Shown here in pieces: positions 1 through 8,344 of a DNA stretch of 64,000 nucleotides. The stretch lies in contig NZ_VTZS01000001.1 of assembly GCF_008367235.1 (NCBI RefSeq), positions 1,240,001 to 1,304,000 of the forward strand, given 5' to 3'. A model generated the notes under the pieces. The model did no database searches and had not been told where the DNA came from. It worked only from the letters and a program-made list of their open reading frames with translations. Numbering within the stretch: the first letter of the stretch is position 1; every line of letters begins with the position of its first letter. Source of the stretch: Pareuzebyella sediminis. Lineage in GTDB: Bacteria; Bacteroidota; Bacteroidia; Flavobacteriales; Flavobacteriaceae. The position numbers and the translations under genes were made by a program.

Positions 1-147
1 TCATATAGTGCGTGTTTTCTTCGCCTCCACGGGGAATGGGTCAAGAACATATTGTATCGTGTCAATCTGGCCCAAGTAATTAATTCATCTTTAGTGGTAT
101 TGGTCGGTAACACGACTGAACACATATTAAACTTAAAATCATATTTT

Positions 148-309
148 ATGTTACGTTGGACAGTTATATTCGTAGTACTAGCAATTATCGCTGCTATTTT
201 CGGGTTTGGAGGAATAGCCGCCGGTGCTGCAAGCATTGCGAAAATCTTATTTTTCATTTTTGTAGTATTATTCATTATTTCACTCATCGCTGGAAGAAAG
301 AGTGTTTAG
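148..309 (+). CDS. DUF1328-like small membrane protein
   Basis: A 53-residue, very hydrophobic protein starting [20 protein letters not shown]. It has two membrane segments (about residues 5-27 and 31-48) joined by a small Gly/Ala turn, and ends in a short basic tail (GRKS). Size, the opening LRWTVIF and the [10 protein letters not shown] segment match the DUF1328/YtjA family of inner-membrane proteins of unknown function, often linked to general stress. I chose the ATG at 148 because the longer in-frame start at 52 would add a tail that is not family-like. The next gene encodes another small envelope protein. Confidence 0.8.
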   Translation: MLRWTVIFVVLAIIAAIFGFGGIAAGAASIAKILFFIFVVLFIISLIAGRKSV

Positions 310-375
310 ATTACTTCACTTCCGACATACGAAGTAGTATGTAAATATCAGTCACTAACCCTTAAATCACTATTT

Positions 376-567
376 ATGAAACGATTACTTTTTATTTTAC
401 TTTTCGCACTCAGCACGGGTTCTACTCTAGTACTTACAAGTTGTAGGGAGGATAGAAAAGATGCTGGAGACAAAATTGAAGAAGCTGCAGAAGATACCGG
501 GGATGCCATTGAAGAAGGCGCTGAGGAAGTCGAAGATGCAGCTGAGGACGCCGTTGACGACAATTAG
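376..567 (+). CDS. Small acidic lipoprotein
   Basis: A 63-residue protein. The first 22 residues are a lipoprotein signal peptide ending in a lipobox (LTSC), so the mature protein should be lipid-anchored at about Cys23. The mature part is almost entirely Asp, Glu and Ala in repeated EEAAED / EEGAEE / EDAAED units, predicting one amphipathic acidic helix or coiled coil of about 35 residues. No catalytic motif is visible. Similar short acidic lipoproteins occur next to stress genes in flavobacteria, but the function is unknown. A hairpin with a T-run at 650-688 probably ends the transcript. Confidence 0.7.
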   Translation: MKRLLFILLFALSTGSTLVLTSCREDRKDAGDKIEEAAEDTGDAIEEGAEEVEDAAEDAVDDN

Positions 568-649
568 GAATAGTTTCAATTGTCAGATAGATCTTTATAC
601 AGAGGTTCTGTTAAGTAAGAGCCATCAAAAATCTACAACATTATAGAAA

Positions 650-688
650 AAGCGGAACTCATCTGTACTTGATGGTCCGTTTTTTTTT
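650..688 (+). terminator. Rho-independent terminator
   Basis: An imperfect hairpin (CGGA...CATC pairing with GATG...TCCG around a short loop) is followed by a run of nine or more T. It lies downstream of the acidic lipoprotein gene and upstream of the next gene on the same strand. Confidence 0.65.
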
Positions 689-714
689 AACAATAACCTT
701 TAATACGAATACCC

Positions 715-1053
715 ATGGAAAATACATTTTCGAAACATGAATCAAATTACATTTCTGCCTACGGCCAAAAAGGTTATTCAACCAATTTTCACTTTAATAA
801 CGGTGTATTGGTGAGTGGCGAAACCGATACTACATACAAGCCCAAAGATATCCATGTGGTTGCGGAACACCGCTTTGAAGGCATGAGCAATCCCTCCGAC
901 TTATCAATTCTTTATATTGTCGAAACCAACGAAGGAGAAAAAGGCACCGTGCTGATGGCCTACGGGCCCAATGGTGACATGGAGCAGGCAGAATTTTTTA
1001 AAAAAATTCCTGAATCACAAATTTCCGATAAAGAGAATATCGATGAAAATTGA
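715..1053 (+). CDS. Conserved hypothetical protein
   Basis: A 112-residue soluble protein with no signal peptide or membrane segment. The central part is rich in aromatic and charged residues (NFHFNNG, HVVAEHRFEG, DLSILYIVET) and looks like a small alpha/beta fold. It resembles uncharacterised flavobacterial proteins of about 100 residues found near stress genes, but I do not recognise a named family. It stands alone between a terminator at 650-688 and a perfect dyad at 1105-1124. Codon use looks like the neighbours. Function unknown. Confidence 0.65.
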   Translation: MENTFSKHESNYISAYGQKGYSTNFHFNNGVLVSGETDTTYKPKDIHVVAEHRFEGMSNPSDLSILYIVETNEGEKGTVLMAYGPNGDMEQAEFFKKIPESQISDKENIDEN

Positions 1054-1104
1054 GGTCGACTTCTTTTAAACAAAATTTCAACCTTTCGAACCTTTATTGC
1101 CTTC

Positions 1105-1124
1105 ATTCACTCGAGAAAGTGAAT
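1105..1124. promoter_or_regulatory. Perfect 7-bp dyad, possible operator
   Basis: ATTCACT, six bases, AGTGAAT: a perfect inverted repeat with no T-run after it, so it is not a typical terminator. It lies 52 bases past the stop of the gene at 715-1053 and about 260 bases before the AraC gene. The 333-base stretch 1054-1386 holds no convincing gene. Confidence 0.3.
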
Positions 1125-1386
1125 TCTGCTTATGATCACCATCGAATTCACCTATTACGAATACTTCTTTCGCCAATTTGTATCCTTACACACCACCACG
1201 CATGAGGCCTTTGGGTATAAAAGATCTGTTGATGGTACATTTCCCTCGATCACTATTTCAAGACTCAAATTTGTTAAAGAAAGTTCCTATATCGTTAACG
1301 GCCAAGACTTATAATTGATCTTCATATCTTTTTTCTTTAAAAAATCACATATCTTTCGCCCGAAAAAGAAACAACTTTAAGGTCGA

Positions 1387-1944
1387 ATGACTCTATTTCT
1401 AAAATACGATTTCCATCTGGCTTGCAGAACCATTCTAAAGGAGCATCTTGATGCACTTAATATTTCGTATACCCTAGGAAATCTTGGAGAACTCCATATT
1501 AAAGGGGATTTGGATGAAAGCAAAAAGGAAGCTTTGGAAAATTCACTTAAAAAATATGGAATACAGTTTTTAGACGACCAAAAATCAACCTTTGTCGAGC
1601 GCATTAAAAGTGCCATCGATATGATGTTGAGAGATGAGAACGCCAAGTCAGTGAAAGTGTCTACTTATTTGGCCGACAAGATGAATTACTCGTATTCATA
1701 TTTATCCAACATCTTTTCCGAAAGTACGTTTACTTCGATCGAAAATTTTGTAATACTTAGAAAAGTTGACTTTGCAAAGCAACTTATTTGCAAAACGGAC
1801 CTAACATTGACTGAGATTGCATTTAAGTTAAATTACAGCAGCGTGGCCCATTTATCAGGACAATTCAAGAAAACTACAGGTCTTACCCCAAGCACTTTTT
1901 TACGAATTATGAAGAACAAAAAAGATTATGCCGAAGAGGTTTAA
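1387..1944 (+). CDS. AraC-family transcriptional regulator
   Basis: 185 residues. The C-terminal half (about 80-180) is an AraC-type double helix-turn-helix: YLADKMNYSYSYLSNIFSE forms the first helix pair, and LTEIAFKLNYSSVAHLSGQF followed by KKTTGLTPSTF is the diagnostic second pair. The N-terminal 75 residues are a small alpha/beta region without a recognised sensor domain, a layout common in flavobacterial AraC proteins. It is the first gene of a tight operon with a receiver (8 bases on) and a histidine kinase, suggesting that the three form one signalling pathway. Its targets cannot be read from the sequence. Confidence 0.85.
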   Translation: MTLFLKYDFHLACRTILKEHLDALNISYTLGNLGELHIKGDLDESKKEALENSLKKYGIQFLDDQKSTFVERIKSAIDMMLRDENAKSVKVSTYLADKMNYSYSYLSNIFSESTFTSIENFVILRKVDFAKQLICKTDLTLTEIAFKLNYSSVAHLSGQFKKTTGLTPSTFLRIMKNKKDYAEEV

Positions 1945-1952
1945 CTTAAACA

Positions 1953-2399
1953 ATGAGTACTAAACTCTTAAATATTGCTTTGGCCGATGATGACGAAGAT
2001 GACAGATTTTTGTTTAGCGAAGCCATTGATGAAATAGACATCAGAACCAAGTTGTCACTCTTCAACCATGGCCAAGAGCTTATGGACTACCTTAACCTTC
2101 CCAAGGTCGTATTACCGAACCTTATTTTTCTAGATTTGAACATGCCCATAAAAAATGGCATGCAGTGCCTGACCGAAATTCGTAAAAATCCGACCCTGAG
2201 GGACATTGCCATAGCTATTTACTCCACTTCCTCCTCTGAAAAGGATATTGAGGAAACTTTCTTAAATGGAGCAAACATTTATATAAATAAGCCCAACAAC
2301 TTTACTAAATTGCAAGAGGTAATCGAAAAAGTACTTCAACTCAATTGGCAGTACCACACCTCTAATCTTAATCGGGAGACCTTTTTATACAGGATTTAG
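1953..2399 (+). CDS. Single-domain response regulator (Rcp1/CheY-like)
   Basis: 148 residues comprising one receiver domain and no output domain. Key residues are present: the acidic cluster ADDDEDD near residue 12, the phospho-acceptor Asp in FLDLNMP, the Thr/Ser switch in YSTSS and the Lys in NKP. Output-less receivers of this type usually relay phosphate between kinases or to a separate effector. It sits 8 bases after the AraC gene and 6 bases before the kinase gene, so it is almost certainly co-transcribed and is probably the kinase partner. Confidence 0.9.
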   Translation: MSTKLLNIALADDDEDDRFLFSEAIDEIDIRTKLSLFNHGQELMDYLNLPKVVLPNLIFLDLNMPIKNGMQCLTEIRKNPTLRDIAIAIYSTSSSEKDIEETFLNGANIYINKPNNFTKLQEVIEKVLQLNWQYHTSNLNRETFLYRI

Positions 2400-2405
2400 A
2401 ATTTT

Positions 2406-4997
2406 ATGGATTTCAAACGCGTTTCAACCTCCACCAAGACCTATATCATCTCACTGGTGTTGGCCATAGCGGTTCTTTTGTTCAGCGTGAGCATGACGTA
2501 TCGACAAATCAAGCGCTCTCAAGAATCATCGGAACTAATTGCTTATACCCTTAAGGTATATAATACACTAAGTGAACTGTCGGCTTACTGTATAAAGGCC
2601 GAATCTGAAGAATTCAAGCGTAGCCTTATGAACAGTAAAATTTCTACAGGGGTTCTCGAGGATTACAGATCGCAGGGTAGGGCTATATTAGATAGATTGC
2701 GAATTCTGGTCGATCACATCCATTCGCAAAAGCAACAGATCCCTGCCTTGGAGAAATTTATGGAAACATTGCATGGGCAAATGGAAGCTTTAATTCCCCT
2801 ATCTAGCATGGGCGATGAGCACAATAAAAGCCTTCAATTGGTCGAATCAAATATTGGCACCACGCTGTATCGCATCAGAAGCCTTAAAAATGAAATGCTG
2901 AGCGAAGAAAAACAGCTCATGTTACAAAGGGAGGCCGATTATGCTTCCACGAAGTTTTTGGCCCCCGCAACATCACTATTGCTGGGCTTTTTCGCCTTGT
3001 TGGTCTTTGTGCTTGCTTTTTATCGTATTTACCATAATAAATTGAAGTTGCGCGAATCGGAAAACTTTTTGAAAAACGTACTATCGACCACAGATAATAT
3101 CGTTAACTATTATGAACCGATTTTTGGGGATAACAAAGGTATTGTCGATTTTAAGATTGCTTTTGCCAATTCGTGTAATTACGATTATTTCAACCGACAA
3201 CCTAAAGATATCGTTGGTAAAAAAGTTTCTGAGGTTTTTCCTTTTCTATTGCTCAATGGAGAACTCGAAAAAATGATCAAATGTTACCAAGATCAAAAGA
3301 AGGCCGACTTTAAAAGACAGGTGGCCTTTAATGGGGAAAAGATGTGGCTCCATTCGGTGATTACACCAATGGAAAAAGGCATTTTAGTGACCGTATATAA
3401 TACTACGGCAGAGGAAAGTGCCAAAGAAGCCCAATTGGAACTGAACGAAAGATTAGAGGAACAGAACAAGGAATTACTTGATAATCGAGCATTTCTAAAC
3501 AACATTTTTAAAAGTATATCCCACGTAGTGATGCATTTGGCCTGTATGCGGGACGATCAGGGTCGAATTTTCGATTTCAGGGTACTGTTCGTCAACGAGC
3601 GATTGAACAATATTACCGGACATCTTACGGCGGAAATTTTGAATAAAAAAGCTTCGGAGGTTTTTCCCAACATATTTGAATCAGGAGTGTTCGAGCACCT
3701 TGTCGAGAGTATAGAAACGGATAACCCTATAAACTATGAAACCTCTTACACTAACAAAGGGGAAACAAAATGGTTCCGTGCGACTGCCATCAAATTAAAC
3801 GATGGGGTAACTATAACCACCCAAGAAATAACGGAAGAAAAGGCAAAAGCGAGTCAACTTCAAGAGCTGAACGAACAATTATCTGTACAAAATTCGATTT
3901 TCAAAGAGTCGGAACGGGTCGCAAAAACGGGAAGCTTTATCTGGTATCTCGATACCGGGGATGCCGTAATTTCAGAAAATTTTTATCGTATTTTAGGCCA
4001 CGAACCCGATTCATTTCCGGTTACTTATGAGAGTTATCGTGACTTTGTACATCCTAAAGATCGTGCGGAATACGACAGGGTGGGTATAGAAACCCAAGAA
4101 AGAGGCAAAACAGATGTAGAAGGCTATCGCATTATCACCGCTCAAGGAAATGTGAAGTATTTAAGCGTAAACAATTTATACATAGAAAAAGACGGCAGGC
4201 CCACATCGCTAGGTGTGGTGCAAGATATTACCGATCGTATCAGAAAAGACGAAGACCTGCGCGTTAGAAATATTCAACTGCGTAAAAGTAACGCCGAGTT
4301 GGAATCTTTTAACCGCGTAGCCAGTCACGACCTACAAGAACCGCTGCGAAAAATTCAAATGTTCATTTCCCGTATCGAGGCTACCGAAATGGACAAAATA
4401 TCTGAAAAAGGTCGCGATTATTTTAATAAAGTGGATAACGCTGCTGCTAGGATGCAATCTTTGATCGTCAATCTCTTGACCTACTCAAGAATCGAGGGGA
4501 GGCATGAAAATTTCGAGGAAGTGGACCTAAATGATATTTTACATAAGGCCTTGGACAATCTTTCTACTATTATCGAAAATTCGAATACCAAAGTAAAGGG
4601 TACAGCATTGCCCGAGGTTAAAGGAGTAGCTTATCAACTAGAACAGCTATTCAGCAATCTTATTTCTAACGCCATAAAATACAAAAAAGAGAATCAAGCA
4701 CCCCAAATCACAATAAATTCTGAAAGAATCAATCAAAAGGATATACCTGAAAACTTTTTTAAAAAATCAGATTATTTCCATAAGATAACCATTGAGGACA
4801 ATGGCATCGGCTTTGGTTCAGAACATTCCGAAAAAATATTTGAAGTATTCCAGCGTCTTCATCAGAAATCACAATACTCGGGTACGGGTATCGGTTTGGC
4901 AATCTGCAAAAAAATTATCGAGAACCACCATGGGTATATTTATGCGACCAGTTCACCTGGCGAAGGATCCACATTTATCTTTTATTTGCCCGGCTGA
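2406..4997 (+). CDS. Multi-PAS sensor histidine kinase
   Basis: 863 residues. Membrane segments at about 13-30 and 183-207 enclose a helical, CHASE3-like extracytoplasmic region. Then follow three PAS-like regions (about 218-330, 362-475 and 500-615, the last with the PAC-type end GVVQDITDR), a HisKA helix with the phospho-acceptor His641 in SHDLQEPLRKI, and a HATPase domain with the N box (LFSNLISNAIKYK), G1 (DNGIGFG) and G2 (GTGIGLAICKKI). SHDLQEP is typical of bacteriophytochrome-like kinases that signal to Rcp1-type receivers, matching the receiver gene just upstream. The signal sensed is unknown; no heme or bilin site is obvious. Confidence 0.9.
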   Translation: MDFKRVSTSTKTYIISLVLAIAVLLFSVSMTYRQIKRSQESSELIAYTLKVYNTLSELSAYCIKAESEEFKRSLMNSKISTGVLEDYRSQGRAILDRLRILVDHIHSQKQQIPALEKFMETLHGQMEALIPLSSMGDEHNKSLQLVESNIGTTLYRIRSLKNEMLSEEKQLMLQREADYASTKFLAPATSLLLGFFALLVFVLAFYRIYHNKLKLRESENFLKNVLSTTDNIVNYYEPIFGDNKGIVDFKIAFANSCNYDYFNRQPKDIVGKKVSEVFPFLLLNGELEKMIKCYQDQKKADFKRQVAFNGEKMWLHSVITPMEKGILVTVYNTTAEESAKEAQLELNERLEEQNKELLDNRAFLNNIFKSISHVVMHLACMRDDQGRIFDFRVLFVNERLNNITGHLTAEILNKKASEVFPNIFESGVFEHLVESIETDNPINYETSYTNKGETKWFRATAIKLNDGVTITTQEITEEKAKASQLQELNEQLSVQNSIFKESERVAKTGSFIWYLDTGDAVISENFYRILGHEPDSFPVTYESYRDFVHPKDRAEYDRVGIETQERGKTDVEGYRIITAQGNVKYLSVNNLYIEKDGRPTSLGVVQDITDRIRKDEDLRVRNIQLRKSNAELESFNRVASHDLQEPLRKIQMFISRIEATEMDKISEKGRDYFNKVDNAAARMQSLIVNLLTYSRIEGRHENFEEVDLNDILHKALDNLSTIIENSNTKVKGTALPEVKGVAYQLEQLFSNLISNAIKYKKENQAPQITINSERINQKDIPENFFKKSDYFHKITIEDNGIGFGSEHSEKIFEVFQRLHQKSQYSGTGIGLAICKKIIENHHGYIYATSSPGEGSTFIFYLPG

Positions 4998-5121
4998 TCT
5001 TATTGTGTATATCCCCCGTTAAACTTTCCCTCTAAACAGGCTTTGCTTTAAACAAGGTACTTTCCCGCCGTTCGTTAAGATTTTTTAACAACATTTTATT
5101 CCTTTTTTGCCCTTATTCCAC

Positions 5122-5157
5122 AATTATATAACACAATGCCAAAATTGTATAACGCAA
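5122..5157 (+). promoter_or_regulatory. Two 15-bp direct repeats, 21 bp apart (possible AraC operator)
   Basis: AATTATATAACACAA at 5122 and AATTGTATAACGCAA at 5143 match at 13 of 15 positions and repeat with a 21-bp period, two helical turns. AraC-type dimers are known to bind direct repeats with about this spacing. The repeats lie 140 bases upstream of the AraC-type gene at 5298, so autoregulation is a reasonable inference. No gene is seen elsewhere in 4998-5297. Confidence 0.45.
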
Positions 5158-5297
5158 AAGCTTTGCTCTATACCGACCTTTGAGACCATAGGAATTGAAA
5201 ACCGCATGAAAGTGCCGATCTACCATCAAATAACGGTTACAGATCTAAAAAGAGGAATGAGATTCTTAACTAACAGCAATCTAAAAAGAGAAACACT

Positions 5298-6332
5298 ATG
5301 ACATCTACAAAATTAAAGCCCACGTCGGTAAAGAAAATTTTCAATCAACTGCACCAAAATTTTGGTGGTGTTTTGAGTGTCGATTTTAAAGAACACGTAT
5401 TGAATTTTACCAACGAATTCGGACAAGGAAAAATACGGGGAATCGAATTCAAAGGAGGGATATCGTATTTAGAACTTGATATGACCTGCTCGGAAGATTA
5501 TAATTTAAGCATCTCAAATTCGGAATATGCTCCTGTTTGTTTTGCCTATTGTTCTAGAGGGAAAATCACACATCAGTTCGATTCGGAAACTAAATCTGAA
5601 ACAAACCGAGTGGAAAATTTTCAAACCGCAATTTTGACTTGTGCCCCAAATACGGACAATGTACTTACTTTTACTAAAGATGTGCGTACTAAAATGTCAT
5701 TGATAGTTGTAAATACAGCGTCAAAAACCGCTACGCCAAAACCTACAAGCCTGAATTTTAGGCTTCAAGAATTATTTATGAAAAATGGACGAGTTGAGAA
5801 TTCTATTTTCATCAGTTCCTATAATCTTAAAATCGCTGATAAAATACAAGATATTGAAGCTATTCGTCAAGAAGGAGTGGTTAGAAATCTATTGCTTGAG
5901 GGGCTTGTGCATATGATTTTAGGTTTTGAAATTCAGCAACACGCAGAAGACACCAGCAACAAAAATAAAGGGCTTGGTAGTCTGAGCTCACGTGAACTCG
6001 ATTCGGTAAGTGAAATTTCGAAATTTGTGAACAATTATCCCGAAACTCAGCTTTGCATTGCGCAACTAAGTAGAAAATCGGGTCTTTCACCCAACAAGTT
6101 GCAAGAAGGTTTTAAATTGATGCATGGTACCACCGTAACTGATTATATAAGGGACGTGCGCATTCAAAAAGCCGAGCACCTTATTAAAACTACCGATTTA
6201 AATATTTCGGAAGTGGTCTATAGTATTGGTTTTACAAGCCGTAGTTATTTTTCCAAAATTTTCAAGAAGAAGTACAATTGTAGCCCAAAACAATATAAGG
6301 ACAGGCAAAAAACTGTGTCCGTGGCAGTTTAA
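5298..6332 (+). CDS. AraC-family transcriptional regulator with N-terminal sensor region
   Basis: 344 residues. The C-terminal part (about 240-335) is a complete AraC/XylS DNA-binding domain: LCIAQLSRKSGLSPNKLQEG for the first helix-turn-helix, and NISEVVYSIGFTSRSYFSKI followed by FKKKYNCSPKQYKDR for the second. The N-terminal 220 residues look like a beta-rich, cupin-like ligand or dimer domain; no known ligand motif is visible. It is transcribed alone, ends at a strong terminator (6372-6405), and has paired direct repeats upstream that could be its own operator. Confidence 0.9.
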   Translation: MTSTKLKPTSVKKIFNQLHQNFGGVLSVDFKEHVLNFTNEFGQGKIRGIEFKGGISYLELDMTCSEDYNLSISNSEYAPVCFAYCSRGKITHQFDSETKSETNRVENFQTAILTCAPNTDNVLTFTKDVRTKMSLIVVNTASKTATPKPTSLNFRLQELFMKNGRVENSIFISSYNLKIADKIQDIEAIRQEGVVRNLLLEGLVHMILGFEIQQHAEDTSNKNKGLGSLSSRELDSVSEISKFVNNYPETQLCIAQLSRKSGLSPNKLQEGFKLMHGTTVTDYIRDVRIQKAEHLIKTTDLNISEVVYSIGFTSRSYFSKIFKKKYNCSPKQYKDRQKTVSVAV

Positions 6333-6371
6333 TTTCAAAATATAGTGAATAGTTAAGGTTGATTACTACTT

Positions 6372-6405
6372 AAGACCGACTCCATTAGAGTCGGTCTTTC
6401 TTTTG
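6372..6405 (+). terminator. Rho-independent terminator
   Basis: AAGACCGACTC, five bases, GAGTCGGTCTT: a perfect 11-bp stem followed by TCTTTTG. It ends the AraC transcript. Confidence 0.9.
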
Positions 6406-6528
6406 TAAACATGCCAAAGAACCTACTTCTATAACCTATAAAATTCTTTTACGACGATGCGATTCGAATAAGAAAAGGGTATGAATGATATGTAGAAAAT
6501 CTTAGGGTCCTGTTTTTGTTATTTTCAG

Positions 6529-6536
6529 TATATTTG
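6529..6536 (+). promoter_or_regulatory. Possible Bacteroidota -7 promoter element
   Basis: TATATTTG fits the Bacteroidota -7 consensus TAnnTTTG and lies 23 bases before the receiver gene at 6560. The upstream TTTG at 6515-6518 is closer than the usual -33 spacing, so support is partial. Confidence 0.3.
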
Positions 6537-6559
6537 ATAACTATCAACCTACTACATAC

Positions 6560-7009
6560 ATGATCAATCAAAAACCACCGGTGATTGCACTAGCGGACGA
6601 TGATGCCGACGACAGGGAAATCTTTACTGAAGTCTGTGCTGATTTAGGATTGGACCTCAAGGTACTACTTTTTGAAAACGGACGTACTTTGATGAATGCA
6701 CTGGAACATCCAAGCACAGATCAGCCATCCATAATTTTCATGGATATCAACATGCCCGTCAAAAACGGCTTCGAAGCGCTTAAAAATATTAGAAGTAATC
6801 CTGATCTTAAAGGGATCTGTGTTATTGTCTATTCCACTTCCATCAGTGAATCGGATGTCAAAAAGGCAAAGGAGCTGTGTGCCGATGGTTTTTTTCAAAA
6901 ACCGTCCGATTATTCAAAACTTAGCCGTGCTATCAAACAAATACTCGATACCGATTGGAAAGACCCCTGTGCTGAATTCAACGATTCGAATTTTATAATT
7001 TCTATATAG
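6560..7009 (+). CDS. Single-domain response regulator (Rcp1/CheY-like)
   Basis: 149 residues, a lone receiver domain. It has the acidic cluster ADDDADD, the phospho-acceptor Asp in FMDINMPVKNG, the switch residues in YSTS and the Lys in FQKPSD. It is clearly a paralogue of the receiver at 1953-2399 (same length, same DxNMPxKNG and YSTS motifs), suggesting local duplication. No kinase gene is directly attached, so it is an orphan receiver that may take phosphate from either kinase nearby. A -7-like promoter element precedes it. Confidence 0.9.
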   Translation: MINQKPPVIALADDDADDREIFTEVCADLGLDLKVLLFENGRTLMNALEHPSTDQPSIIFMDINMPVKNGFEALKNIRSNPDLKGICVIVYSTSISESDVKKAKELCADGFFQKPSDYSKLSRAIKQILDTDWKDPCAEFNDSNFIISI

Positions 7010-7253
7010 ATGATTCGTTTTCCGACAACACTCATAGACAACAAATGCTACCGATTCATTTAGAAATCCCGCAACCGTTAAAAGTTTTAGGGTCAATATT
7101 ATTAGGGATAAGTATCCTTGAGCAATTGAATACATCTTATTTTAGTACGCATGTTTAAACCCACATTCGTTGTTGTAAAGAATTAGAAGCTTTTTGAAAT
7201 CAAAATCGAACGTGAAAAAAATAATTGAAAGGATCGCGCTAAACGTTTGAACT

Positions 7254-7691
7254 ATGACACCGCTACAAATTTATTTGACCGACGATGACCACGAAGACCG
7301 TGAACTTTTCATCGAAGCCTTAAGAGAACTACCCATTGAAACAGATATAACACAATTCGATAATGGTGTCGATCTAATGGCCGACCTGTTCTCTGACAAA
7401 GAACTGCCCGATGCTATTTTTTTGGATCTCTATATGCCTATAATGGACGGATTCGAATGTTTGGCCGACATAAGGAATTTTTCAAAATTTTCTGACATTC
7501 AAGTAATCGTATTCTCTTCGTATTACCGAAAGAGAGAAATAAACCAATTAAAGTTGGATGGCGCCAATCAATTTCTCCAGAAGCCTACTTCTTTTGATCA
7601 AATGAAATCTTTATTATACAAATCACTTCGATTGATACAAAGTGATTCGGCAACTACCAAAGGTATAACAAACTTTATCGCAATTTCTTAG
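7254..7691 (+). CDS. Single-domain response regulator (Rcp1/CheY-like)
   Basis: 145 residues, a third stand-alone receiver. It has the acidic cluster TDDDHED, the phospho-acceptor Asp in FLDLYMPIMDG, the switch Ser in VFSSYY and the Lys in LQKPTS. It is more diverged than the other two (LYMPIMDG instead of xNMPxKNG). It has no output domain and lies between an orphan receiver and a small unknown gene, upstream of the hybrid kinase at 8345. The 313 bases after it (7692-8004) hold nothing I can identify. Confidence 0.9.
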   Translation: MTPLQIYLTDDDHEDRELFIEALRELPIETDITQFDNGVDLMADLFSDKELPDAIFLDLYMPIMDGFECLADIRNFSKFSDIQVIVFSSYYRKREINQLKLDGANQFLQKPTSFDQMKSLLYKSLRLIQSDSATTKGITNFIAIS

Positions 7692-8004
7692 AATCAACTC
7701 TCTCCACATACCTTCCATACTGAATATCAATTGTTAAAGGGTTCCTGCAATGAAGGGTCCAGCTTCACCATACTCCTACTAAGACGGTAGGCAACAGCGA
7801 AAATGGAAATCAAAGGGATGGAAAACGGACCATATAGTCTCTAAAATGAGGTTAAGCACGAATTTCTTTTATGAAACAAGGGTAATACTTAAAAATCCCA
7901 TCTCGGCCAACGAGGTCTGGCCTAATTTTTGTGGTCATCTACGTACATCAAAATTCAGGATTTCTTTTAGCATAAAGGATTTTCTAACCACCAATACAGA
8001 TATC

Positions 8005-8247
8005 ATGTTCAGTAAATTAACAGAATATTTCAAGCTGACCTCCCAGCCTGGTTGTTTATCCGAAATGGATGTACTCTATAAGGATACTATTTCGGCCTTC
8101 GACACCGACCAGCGCATCGCTTATTGTCAAAGGCTCATCCGTAGAACCCAATTTGACTTGAAAAATACCCAAGAAAAACAGAAGAAAAAGGCCTTGAAGG
8201 AGCTATTGAACGTTGCCGAGAAAGAAATTTCAAGTTTACGGCCGTAA
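8005..8247 (+). CDS. Small hypothetical protein
   Basis: 80 residues, soluble, largely helical, with a Lys/Gln-rich stretch (TQEKQKKKALKEL) near the C-terminus that could form a short coiled coil. I used the ATG at 8005, as the upstream in-frame extension has unlike composition. It sits between a receiver gene and the hybrid kinase, on the same strand. I do not recognise a family, and it could be a chance reading frame. Confidence 0.4.
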   Translation: MFSKLTEYFKLTSQPGCLSEMDVLYKDTISAFDTDQRIAYCQRLIRRTQFDLKNTQEKQKKKALKELLNVAEKEISSLRP

Positions 8248-8344
8248 GCGTACCACATATTCTTGATAAACGACGCGGACCTCCCTCTTTGCATTAGACC
8301 TAAATAAAACATACTTTCGGTGTGTCCGTTCATAGCGTCACCCG

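Noticed and set aside
1132-1314. 60-codon plus-strand ORF
   Set aside because: Low-complexity aromatic text, no family feel, no promoter or ribosome site; treated as chance.
5107-5301. 64-codon plus-strand ORF upstream of the AraC gene
   Set aside because: It overlaps the direct repeats and the AraC start, and its composition is unlike a protein.
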